Below, piece after piece: positions 36,301 to 48,300 of a stretch of DNA of 64,000 nucleotides. The stretch's first letter is position 1. Each line of letters opens with the position of its first letter. The notes beneath the pieces were generated by a model, which did no database searches, was not told the DNA's origin, and saw only the letters and a list, made by a program, of their open reading frames with translations. Where the stretch lies: NCBI GenBank assembly GCA_000310025.1, contig FN649740.1, forward strand, positions 5,069,340 through 5,133,339, given 5' to 3'. The position numbers and the translations under genes are program-made. This DNA is from Ectocarpus siliculosus. Lineage: Eukaryota; Sar; Phaeophyceae; Ectocarpales; Ectocarpaceae.

Positions 36301-39300
36301 TGCAGCCGTAACCGCGTACATGTCAGCACGGCGGCTGAAACGGTCAGTGAAAAGCAGAATATATGTGTTTCCGCGCGGTGTCAACGGGAGGGGACCGAAA
36401 TAATCGACGCTCACCGATACACCAGGGCCCGAAGGTAGCGGAAGGCACAAAGTAGGCCATCGAGGCGTTTGACGAGATGACTTGCGAGCTTGGCATCGCA
36501 AACAATGCCGTACCCACCACTTCGTGCAAACACTCATGCCAACCCACCAATAAAAACGTTCCAGCATGCTAAGCGTGCGAGCGGAACCGAGGTGGCAGGA
36601 TGCATCAGCGTGACAGGCTTGCATGATCCACGGACGCATGAGCATGGGAACATAAATCCGAATGGGTTCGTCGTTGAGAAGACGAGCAGCACGCCCGCCA
36701 GGACGTGTGGTCGTAGACGACGGGGGCGCTGTTTGCTTGCGACCAAGCAAGACCAAACCATCATCGTCAACATGTAACCGGCCTTTGTTAGACAGGTCAC
36801 GAATCTCCGACAGAGGGGGTCGACGAGCGGACGGAAGATGATCCAGGAAATCCGGAGGGAGAGCCGAAGGCCGACCCAGAAGGATGAAACGAATAGCTGC
36901 ATCACAAACAGGTTCGTTACGTTGCTCGCGAGCCCAATCAGCATGCGAGAAACGTTCGACAGACGCCCGGAAGGCTAAATCTGCCGAGGAATGTAAAGCC
37001 GCCTCGATAGAAGAGGGGGCCGATTCCTGAGGCTCCGGCTGCAATCCACCCGAAGGCAGAGTAGCAGCGGAAACCGAAGACGAAGGCGTATAAGTGGTCG
37101 AAACCAAATGCGTCGAAGATTCCGAAGAATCGGGAGCAGCAGAAGACTGCTGGGCAGGAGCAACCGAAGTTGCAGGATGCGTCGAAGACGCAAGATCCCT
37201 TCCACGAGCCAGAGGCGTATGGAGGTCTGGGATCGAAGTGTCCGCACCAGGAGCCGAAACCAACCTGGTCAAAACGGGGGGCGCCGTCGATGCTGATTGT
37301 GCAGGCGGGAAACGTCGAAACGATCTGGGCGAAGCGGAAATCCGAGTAGGAGCAGGCGGGTCCTCAGAGAAACCATAATCCACGGGCGGGAGGGGCGTGC
37401 CTGCCACAACCGCCGTGCGACGGCGAGTTCGCGTGGAAATTAATTGAGTAGGGTCGAGAGTCCGTCGTGATGCTGCAGTCGGCGAGACGGCCGGCGAAGA
37501 CTCGGGCTCGAGAGCCAAAATGTCCTCCACCGAAGAATGTAAGGAGCCAGACCAATCGAGGGTCCTGCCACACAGGCGTCGTAGCGAAGGAGACAACCCG
37601 CGGGAGTTGTTAGACGGCCAGGGTGCGATGTTCCAGACGCCAGGCGGAGACGAAAGGCCTGACGGCGAGAGACGTGGACCATGCCGACGGAAGTCGACAA
37701 AATCATCTGTAGAGGGGGCCAGCCCACCCAAGACCGAAGTCGGGGAAGTGGGGACGAGCCCACCCAAGCCAACACCCACGGCGCGATGGCCAGAAGGCGT
37801 AAGGCCACAAGAACGGATGAAGAATACGCTCTCCTCATCGTCATCCGGTGTCAAGCGACTGTGACCAGATCGGTCACATTCCGCCGCATCGATCGGAAGG
37901 CGAGAGAGGAAATCAGCGTTGCCATTTGCGGAACCCTTGCGGTACTCGAGAGTGTAATTGTAGGCGGTAAGAAATTCAAGCCAACGCTGAACGCGGGCAT
38001 TGTTCTCCCCCACCTTGGCAAAATGCTCAAGAGATTTGTGGTCGGTAAAAATGCGAAATTTCGTGCCCCACAAATAACCGCGGAGTCGTTTGATGCACCA
38101 TACGATGCTACCCGCCTCGAGGTCGAGGGGAGTCCAATGACGTTCGGAGTCCAAAGTAGCTCGGCTGATGAAAACGATGGGCCGGATGGAGCCATCCGGC
38201 TGTTCTTGTTCGAGAGTCCCGCCGAACCCATCGCGACTAGCATCACAGTAGAGGCGAAAAGGTCGCGAGCCGTCCATAACGGCATCCCAATCTGGATAAA
38301 CCAAGACAGGAGGATTGGCCAACTCAGACAGCAGGACGCGAACAGCTTGCTCCATGGCAGGGGTGAAGGCGAACGTCGCCTGCTTCTTGAGAAGAGTGGT
38401 CAAAGGTCGAATTCGCGTAGCCATGTTGGGAAGGAACTTGCGGTAGTAGCTGAGGCCGCCGAGAAGAGAGCGAAGTTGTTTAACATCCTTAGGCATGGGC
38501 ATTTTGGTGAGGGCCGCAACCTTGGCCCCGTTAGGCCGAACACCGTCGGGGGAAATGGTGTGGCCGAGGAAATCCGCTTCGGTAGCGCCAATGGTGGCCT
38601 TCGGTGGGGTGAGTTTCAAGTTGTGTGTGCGCAAGCGTTCAAACAGAGCGCGCATGGTATCAACATGAGAAGCAGGGTTGTCGTCGAAAACGATCAAATC
38701 ATCCAAGTACGGTGCAACACCGTGGAGATTTTTGATGACTTCGTTGACCACCTTGCAAAACCACCCAGGGGCAGCAGAACTGCCTTGAGGCATCTTCAAC
38801 CACTCAAAAAGCCCGGAAGACGTCACGAATGCCGTCAAAGGGATTGTATCACGGTGAACCGTGATTTGGTGGAATGAAGACTTCATGTCGAAAAGGGAAT
38901 AAATTCGCCCTTTCAACAACTTGTCCAAAGTATCATCAACTCGAGGAATCGGAAGCTGGCTCAAAGCACAAAGCTTGTTGAGCTTGCGATAGTTGACAGT
39001 GATGCGAACACCACCAGATTTCATCGGTATGACTACCAAAGGACTCGAGTAGGGCGAGGTCGAATGTTGGATCAGACCAGCCGCAAGATATTGATCAAGG
39101 ATCGCGTCAACTTGTTTCGCCACCGGGGGGTTAACGCGGTATGGACGAGATGTGACGGGTGCACTGCCCGGAGGAACTGTAAGCTTGAAAGGAAAAAGCG
39201 AACAAGATCCAAAGTCGGTGGGGGAACTCGAGAAGACATCATGATAGTCGCACAAGACGTTACCAAGCTGAGTGATGACATCTGGAGTCCAACCCGGACC

Positions 39301-42300
39301 ATGGAGATCGAAGGAAATCTCACGGAGATGGCAGGGGAGCTTATCCCATACGCGGGAAAAACTCTGACGTTGTTCAGACGTCAACCGCTCGAGGAGAGCA
39401 GGCGGAGGCGACGAAAGAGAAGCACTGGCAGAACCAGGGTCCTCTTTGCCGCTTTGCGACGGCGTGGGTCGCTCATGCAAATTATACACGAAGGGGTCAT
39501 CAATGCGATGCGTGGCAGACGAATCAATGCCATCTGTCGAAACAGGACCCGGAACCCAGCTGCCCGAAGCAGTGGTGGGATCTTGAGCCGCAGATTGAAG
39601 ACCATCGCTCAAACTGTGGCGAGACACAGCACTGAGAGGCACGCGAAGAAGGGGAGCCGAAGCTGTACCCAGAACGTCGCCTGGTTCGAGTGAAGAGATA
39701 CCCGCGAGCGGGAGTCGTTGGCAACCATTTTGCACAAAGTGTTCCTCGGAAGAAAACATAGCACATTGTGGAAGCATATCCACGAGATAGTTACCCACGA
39801 GGGCTGGAGAGCTATCGCTGCGTACCAAATTAACCGGAACAAGGCTATGTTCAGGGTGAAGTTGGACGGAATGTTTTCCAGCATAGCGAAGCTGGTAGTT
39901 ACCATCTGTGGAAGACAAATCGTGAGCAAATGCGGTGGCACCGCAACTGCTATGCTGAGCCAGGGTAAGCTCACCAAAAACACGGTCACCAGGGCGTTTG
40001 GCACGCAAAGTGCGGTAAGAGCGGTCGCTAAACCGCATCCAACTGTCTCTCCCAAGGAGCACGTCATGATGCATAACACCATCGGGAACAACGTACGCCC
40101 AAACAGCGAGAGAGGAAGTAGGAAGGCGCTTGCGAAGAAACTGCACGCTCAAATGGACAATAGTCGAAGTTTGAAGCGGAGCAGATTCGCCGAAACCTCC
40201 CCAACAGCGAGGTTGGGTTTGTTTCTCAGACAACGACGAAGCGGCCGAAGCGGCTTTCATGGATTCCCACGCAGATGCACTAATAAAAGACTGCGGGGAA
40301 CCCGTGTCTAAAAGAGCAACACATCCAAACTGAACAGAAGCTGAACCACTGTGAGTGAGGATTTGGGTGGTGAAAGAGTCATCATCGATGGTAACAACAC
40401 CATCAACCAAATCCGGACCTTGCTCAGGAAGCAAAGAAGAGGAAGAGGATGGCTGAGGGCACCCGGAAGACACGGCCCAAACAGCGGTGTCATGATCCGA
40501 TGGAACATTCGCAGCGTATTGTGAAAACGACGCGAATCGTTCAGTCGACGGAGGGGTTGAGGCCATCCGAAGACGCTGGTGTGTAGAAGGGCTAACTTCA
40601 TAAACCGCGTTACGTTGAGACGACGTCGAAACGTGGTCGTTGGGGGGCAGCAAACGAGAGCTGCGCTCGGGCGGCGGGGCATTGCATCGCAAAAGACTGC
40701 GTACTCGTTGGAGGGCATTGCCCAACAAATTGAGGCCACGCCATCGAGAGGTGGATAGAGCGTCAGGATCATCGGCTTGAAGGCCAATGCCCCAAATACG
40801 GTCGTAGGGACTAGCTTCGGCAAGGATTTTGTCGCCAGATCCGAGAAGATGCTCGCGCAACTCGGAGTTTTGACTAAATTTTGCGTAAGAGCCAGTGAGC
40901 ACAATATTTTCGCGCTCCTGTTCCCAAAGTGATGGGTCGAAACCACGGACACCTCGGCCAAACTTCTTGTGTAAGGCAGGATCGGACACGCGCATGATGT
41001 TTTGTAAAGCGCAATGGTCTTCGAAAAGACGAGCTTTTTCCGCAGCGAAAAACTGCTCAGCACACGAGTATACCACTCCATCGACCACAAAAGTCGACGG
41101 GGTCCATTGGGAAAAGGGAGAGGGGGGCTGCCAAAAGAAGACCATATCAGGAGTACAATACTCGTTAGATGGGTCGAAGACAGCGGGAACTGCAGGAGTC
41201 GAAACACCTGGAGTGCGGTCAGCCGAAGCTGAGGTTGCAGCCGAAGCTGATGTAGTCGAAGCGGAGGCAGCCGAAACGCCCGCATTGTAATTTACGGCGT
41301 GAACGTCCATGGGGACGGTCTCGGACATGCCAGAGACCGGCGAAGAATCGGCCGGAGCCGGATTGGTCGCAATAATTGGGCCAGCGACATGACGTTGGGT
41401 GCGCCCCAATTCTAAACCTGAAGAAACGCCTCGTAAGGTGTCATTCAACAGGTTGCTTTCGCTAGGAACGGCCGCCAAGGCCGGGTCGGTTAAAGAACCA
41501 AACCGGGCGTGGTGCTCCTGGCCATTCCTCCGTGACAAGGTACGCGAGACCGCCGGCTGTTCGGAGGTCACTCCGGGAGGGTCCTCCCGAAGCGGTGGTG
41601 TCAACACTGTCGACGTCGGTCGCGGCGGCCTGGTATCGGGCGCCGTGGGGCGAGCGTGCGTCGGAAGGGATGGAGCGTCCGAAGACGATCCATGGTCGAA
41701 ATATCTCGTGGCGGAATCTGATGATGTTCGGCGGCCAGGACCAAGAGAACAACGCGATTCGAAGCCAGGCGAATTTGACTCTGTAACTTGCCGGTCGGAA
41801 CCAGTCAAGTTAGCTACCGGTGCAACAATCGAGGGCGAACCCTCAACGGAAGCGAGCACAGACGAGTTGAGCGTATCCGAAGATTCACCCGAGGTAACCA
41901 ATTCAGGCGATTCCTCTTCAATCGTCCAAAGCGCATGGCTACGGCCGGTCTGATCTGCAGACGACGGGGGGAGCGAACGAGCGGTGCCCGACAAACGAGT
42001 CTACGGTTCTGTTCCCGCACCTCAAGACAGCACTCGCGCCAGACTGGTTAATTTCTGACGGAGAGCCAGCCCGAAGAGGCAGAGACGCAGAGGTGGCAGA
42101 TGATAAGTGCGATATAGAAGGTGGGACGAGAGCATTTGTCTGGATACCGACCTGATCGACACTGGGGGAAACAACGGGTACCGAAGTATGGTTGTTATTG
42201 TGCGGCACCGAAGTACCAGAAGGGATAACATTCACCGAAGTGTGGTTATCGTTGCGTAGGACCGAAGTGCTAGAGGCAACAGTGTGTGACGGCGCGACAG

Positions 42301-45300
42301 ATACCGAAGTATTGTCGTTGTTGCATAAAACCGAAGTATTAGAGGCAACAGAGCGTGACACACGAGCGTCTTGTGATGAACGAGATGAGGTCCCTGAAGA
42401 TGCTGAAGGCGGTCCGGGGGAAGTAGGCGAACCACCACCGATGAGTCATCCGCTGCGAGAACGACCACCATTTTGGAAGTTGCCAGGTTGACGGGCATTG
42501 TGATTGGTCGAAACCATGATGCCAGACGAAGGACCGGTGTGTGCATGTGTTTGTGGTTGATAGAGGGACAGAGCACCAGTGTGGTTGGTGTTGATCGAAG
42601 GGTGTTGCTGAGGGTGAGAGTTACCCGCAGAATTTCCTGGGGCATACCCACCGTTGTGCGATTGTGTCTGATGAGTGTGAGGGGAACTACCACCGTCGGA
42701 ACGGCGATTCCCAGCGTGGTTTCGACGCTGAGAGGACGAAGAGGAAGAGCGCTGGTGGCGTCTACCCTGATTGTTTTGGCGGTTGTCCGCACTTTTTCGT
42801 CGAAAAGACCGCATACGGCCTTGCCAACGTCTAAAAGCAGCAGAATCGTCATTGAGGAGACCCAACTCAGGGTTCAATAACCCACTAGAATTCGTGAATG
42901 GTGCAACGCATTGCTTCATGGAATGGTCTTCACCCGAGCAGTTCAGACAGCGATTCCTGTTTTCGCGGAAGGCTTGCGAACGAGCCTCTTGTGTCAACAA
43001 AGGAGTCCACAAAAAAGGATCCTCCGTGTTACGAAAACTAGAAGTGAGAGCGTATACATCAGACCAATCGGCTTGCGAAGCAGGCCAAGAATTATAGTTG
43101 CGTGTGAAAGGGTCAGCATCGTGCGATTGTACCGGCAAAACTACAGGGTTCTGAGCAGAACCTGGTGCCCACTGGCCCGAAGGCGCGGGGGCGCGGTGTT
43201 GGGACCGCGAAGGCTGCGAAGAGCCACGCATCGAAGACAACGAAAAATAAGATGAACCGCCGATAGCCGGGGTTTTATTTGTCGCTAGAGGCGCGAACGC
43301 CTCCCACATATCCGCAATCGACGCAAAGGGGGTGACGGCCGTGGCCAGAGCACCCGGGTACAAAATCGAAGACAAACTCGGAAATTGCTTGCAGACCGAA
43401 TGCCGCACTATTTCTAGGACCATGGATACGCTAGGGGCCAAAGTACGCTCAGAACCAGTCACAGACGAAACCAACAAACGAAAAGCACGAAGGTAATCCG
43501 CGAAAGAAGTACCATCTGCTACTCCAAATTGTTGAAGCCTCAAAAACGACTCTTGACGGTCGCCGACATCAAATTGCTCCGCAAGATGACGCAACAGCAA
43601 CTGAAAAGCTTCTGGTCCGGTGGCGCCGCCGTCCAAGCTTCTCTTCACCTGCTGAAAGTAATCAGCGATGGAGAGGACAAGATCGGCAGTAGAGGGCTTG
43701 TCAGGGGTGATCGCACCCGAAAGTTTCTTTTCGAGAGGCCGTTCCCATCCAGGCACGTAATCAGTACTGTCCAACCCTTCGCTTTGGTCATCACACAGCA
43801 ACAATATGTCGGACAAGGCCGTTCGTGTTGTGCGGATGAGCTGTTGGTAGCCGTCCCCAGGCAACAAAGTTGAAGGGAAGGGCATGGTAGCGACATTTCC
43901 AACTTTTTTCAAGTTCAGAGTGATGTACGCCCGTTGGACAGTAACTACGGGAGCCTTGCGAACTGCCGAAGCAGCCGCATCTACTGTGGCTTGACGAGCA
44001 TGTGCAATGTTGGAAGAAAGTGGCAAGACACTATCATCCGAAACGACAGGGGGTGCAGCAGCTGCAACCGAAGGAGCAGCAGGCGGAACACGATCCCAAG
44101 ACGGTACAACATGGTGAACATCTTGTACGGGCACAAAAGTCGAAGGGGGGGTGGGGTTTGAGAACCCGGGGTGGTGTGCGATTCCTGAGCCTACAGCATA
44201 ATCAGCGGTAGAAAAAACAGGAGGTGCAACAGTTTCCGAAGAAACGGGGGGGGCCGAAGCCGGTGGCATGTTCGAAAACGCAACACGAGTTTCCGAAGAA
44301 ACGGGGGGGGCCGAAGCCGGAAGGTTCGAAAACGCAACACGAGTTTCCGAAGAAACGGGGGGGGCCGAAGCCGGAGCTAGCATGGCAGAGTCGGTCGAAA
44401 CGGTAGGATCGAAACCCGCCGTGTGAACACGTGAATCTGTGGAAAATGCGAGCAGAGGCGTATCTACTGGCATAGAAACAGCGGTGTTTACAGCAGCCGA
44501 AGCCGCTGACACAGGGTTCTGTGTGGAAGTAGTGGGGGCGGGGAAAGGGGCAGACGACACTGTACGCAGGGTCGAAACGGTGCGAAGAGGCGGAGCTGCA
44601 GGAATAATAGCATCGCCAGCAGTCGAAACTGTGGGCAGGGGCGGAGCTAATGGAATGGGCAAAAGTACACGTTCAGCAGTCGAAACCGCAGAGACAGGTG
44701 CACCAGTAGTGGGAACATGATAGGCATGTGGGGGGGCAGACGTCACAGCAGTACGCAGCGTCGAAACGGTACGCAAAGGTGGGGCGGCTAAGGCAGCAGC
44801 ACCGCGAACAGTCGAAACTGTGGGTAGCGGCGGAGCTAAAGGGATGGAGGCAAACACACCAACAGCAGTCGAGACCGCAGGGACAGGCACATTAGCAGTC
44901 GAAACTGCACGTGTAGTCGAAACTACTGAAGCTAAAGCATCAGAGGCAAACGAAATGGCCTGTGTGGGCGAAACCACGGGATCAGATGCAGTAGAATCAA
45001 CCGAAAGAGCTGGGGTAGACGAGGCTACTGCGGGGAGTGTACCAGAGGCAATCGAAATCGCCCGTGTAGTCGAAACTATTGGAACAGTGGTTGGTGATGC
45101 GGCGGAATCTGCAAGCGGTGATGTCACTGAAGCAGATGCACGACGGTCACGAAGCCGTTGAGCGCGAGCCGCTGCTTGTACACGATCGCTACGAGAAGAA
45201 AAAGGGGGAATCGCCGGCACTGTATAGTCGAACTGCAACGTGCTGCGAGAAGCCGAGCGACTGGACAAGCGTGGTACTACAGGGCCAGCAACATGGTCGA

Positions 45301-48300
45301 AACCGATGTCGGTCCCAAGAGCAGGGCGCTCAACGGTGGATGGGGCGAGAGGAAAATTCGAGTCGACATGTGGTTCACGCGGGAATTCAGAAAGCTCATC
45401 ACCAGCAGCCGTCGAGACGGACTGCGTTGTACACCCAAAGACACAGAGGCAGAAACCGAAGTTCCAGGTGTGGGTGCTGACGGTTTGAGGACAGCACCCA
45501 CGGGGTTAGCGTCGACCGAAGCCGGCGAGGCGAACCTCTCCCGAATGCGTCGAGCGCGAAGCTCTGACAAACGAGCGGCATCGGCAACAGGGTCAGCGGC
45601 ACGAGCACCGTCCGAAGACAGCAGCAGCTGTGTGGCCTGACGGCCAGCTGCCGGGGACCCGAAGGTCGCTACGCGAGGCGGTGACACCGGCGAACGCGAA
45701 CGTTCAGAATGCTCAGGGCTCGCCGAAGCGGAGTCCGATGAGCCGACGCTAGATTGAGACATACCGATAAGCGAGGCAAAGCTAAGCTGTGGTTGGGGCG
45801 AAAGCGCAAAAAACTGCAGCAGCAGTCTAAAGCACCAAACCGCGCCAAGACACAACCAAGCCAGACAACACCGTACGAATAAGCCGACAACGCCAAGTGT
45901 AGTGGTATGCACGCGTGATGAAGTCTGGTTAACCCGTGACGAAGAACTCACTTGTTGTTACTCTTGTAGAACAGCAGCAGCAGTAGCTGTTGCCTTGGGT
46001 ATCGGTAGGAATGACACCAAGGGGCACAGGATCCTCTGCACAAGCAGGGGCTACTAGATCCTGTCCCCTGCTTTTTATCCTTCCGCGGAGAGTTACATCT
46101 CTCCGCGCCTTCTAGAAGGAACCAAGCTCTTCTATGTTCCGTCTACACATCTGAATCCTATAACACGTAGTGGAAAAACAAGGGGGGCAGACACCCTAAG
46201 TGGCCCAAGGCTTGAAGAAGGTCGATCATACGTTCGATCATACGGCCTATTTAGAGGGATTCGAAAGAAGATATCTGCTGCTGTTGCTGAGAGAGAAGAA
46301 CACAATTTCCCCATAGAAACCAAAGATACAGAGGGTCTAGATGTAATGTGTACGGAATGTTTTGAAAGAAGCAGGTGCAAGGAGTACCTATGAAATTGGA
46401 CCAATGCGTGCTGGGATAAAGCTAAAGGACACATTCAGGACGGGTCCTTCGAGAATGTTATCTGAGATTTGGGAAGTGAGACAAAGACGACGACAAAATC
46501 AATATTGAACGTGGCTCCGACTGCGAAGACGGGTTCATGCATGTAGTTGCAGATGTCGGTTTTCCGAACGGAGCGAAAAAGTACACGACTGAGTTGGGAA
46601 TTCTTGTAGGAAGGTACCAACAGAAGTCTGAGGCTTGGGAAAGCCAGGAGAACACAGTAGCTGTATCGGGGTAAAACAAGTGGCCCAAGGCGGGAAGTGA
46701 TTCGATAGATAGATACGATAGGTAAAATATTTTTGAGCCACCTGTGGCGGGTCTCCCACACTGTCGGCGGTTTGCTAAACCGCCCATGGGGCACCACGTT
46801 GTGCCCATGGGATACCCATAGACAGCCCACGGGCCGCACATGGGCACTTTGGTGCCCATGGTCAAGTCCATCCCATGGGCCGCCCACGGGAAATGCCCAT
46901 GGTCAAGCCCATGGGCAGCCCATGGTGGGCACCTCGTGGACAGTTCATGGGCCCACGGACCGTCAATGAGTGCCCTTCACCGGAACCAGTGTACTCCTAA
47001 GCAAAATATTGTCTCCTTTGGAAGGAGCATCATAACGACTGCAAACCGAGCGCAAACTCTAACGCTAACCCCAAGCCCATACGATGCGTGCTAGGTGGCG
47101 CTGGGTAGCTAAGTTCTAGGTTGATGCGCCCGTGGCTAAATTCTAGGTTGATATGCCGGTGGCGAAGTTCTAGGTTGAAGTGCTCACGGTGGGTACTTCG
47201 TGGGCAGTTCATGGGCTGCCCATGGGTCCACCCAGCGGCATCTCATGGGCAGCCTAAAGGCAGCTCGTGGGCAGTCCATGAAGAGCCCATGAGCGGTTTA
47301 GCAAAACTGCCAGTAGTGTGGGAGATTGCCTGTGGCAAAGGAGGAAGGAGCGGTTGGCCGTCTGTGATCAATCCTGTGGGAACGACGCTCTGCCGTACCA
47401 TTGGACGTTCCACGTGCCCCATTAGACGTATTGGACGTCCAATGGGAGCCTCGTGGGATGCCCAACGGCGTGTCCCATGGCGTCCCACGCGTCCCATGGG
47501 ACCAGCGTGAAGTCCCCAAAACGTAAATGCCTCACTCCTCCTGACCCTCAATGCAAATTTCAATAGACGCGTTTCGATATCAAAGCCAGGCGAAACACGT
47601 ATGAAGGAAAGTGGCCCAGCGGGAAGCCCATGAGAAAATGGAACCACTGGAAATTGGAGTGGGGTCTCTTTCTGTGGTCGAAACGACTCATTGCTCGGGC
47701 GAACTCAGATCTCAGCAAGTATAGTTACGTCCGATTTTTCCTGGCGCGTTGTGGGTGCGGGCTGACTCATGATGTAAGCCGGTTACTGTGTATCGTTTGA
47801 GAAAAGAATAACGCGTTACAGAATCCCCTGTGTTGTTTGGCGATGATCTTGAACTCATGGACGATCTCTGGGCTGTACGCAATATACTTGCGTTTTAGAA
47901 TTTGCAGCGCGGGTTCATTGCCCGACCCAGCAAAAATGCATCGCTTGTTGTTATTGGTGAACACCGCCCTTTACAGCTTTACGGGCCGCGTTCTCTGATG
48001 TCTCTCTTGAACGCGTGTCGGCCTGCCTATGTAGAACCACAGAGAACACCCAAAGTAGCAACATTGACCAATGAACACTGCCGTTAAAGTCCTTTCGTGC
48101 CGTGCAATAGAAAGTCTGGGAAAGGAAGCAACAATTTTATCCATGTCATGACGTGGTGATGAGTCTTGGTAGATGCTCTCGGGGGGTAAAACTTGTTTGG
48201 ATGACAGCTTGATCGGGTGAGCCGCAGCCGAGTGCGGGTTGTGCCATCAGCGCGCTCTGCGGAACTGGAAAAGTAAAATGCTACAGTATCCACGTCGTGA

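Larger units (their letters stand above)
33896..46165 (-). mobile_element. Ty3/gypsy-type LTR retrotransposon with NADAR domain
   Basis: It is 12,270 bases long and bounded by 268-bp direct LTRs (33896-34163, 45898-46165) and a 4-base target duplication CGTA. In its own orientation the LTR runs TGTTATAGG to CCACTACA. Only one LTR difference was noticed (ggttgac versus ggttaac), suggesting a young insertion. Gag lies upstream in two frames and pol is a single 2.4-kb-residue-scale frame of about 2422 codons. Domain order protease, RT, RNase H, integrase, chromodomain is that of Ty3/gypsy chromoviruses. The extra N-terminal NADAR-like domain is unusual. It sits in intron 1 of gene A, same orientation. 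Confidence 0.9.

Noticed and set aside
37681-38877. 398-codon + strand open frame
   Set aside because: It is antisense to the RT/RNase H part of the gypsy pol, which carries all family motifs; the frame has none.
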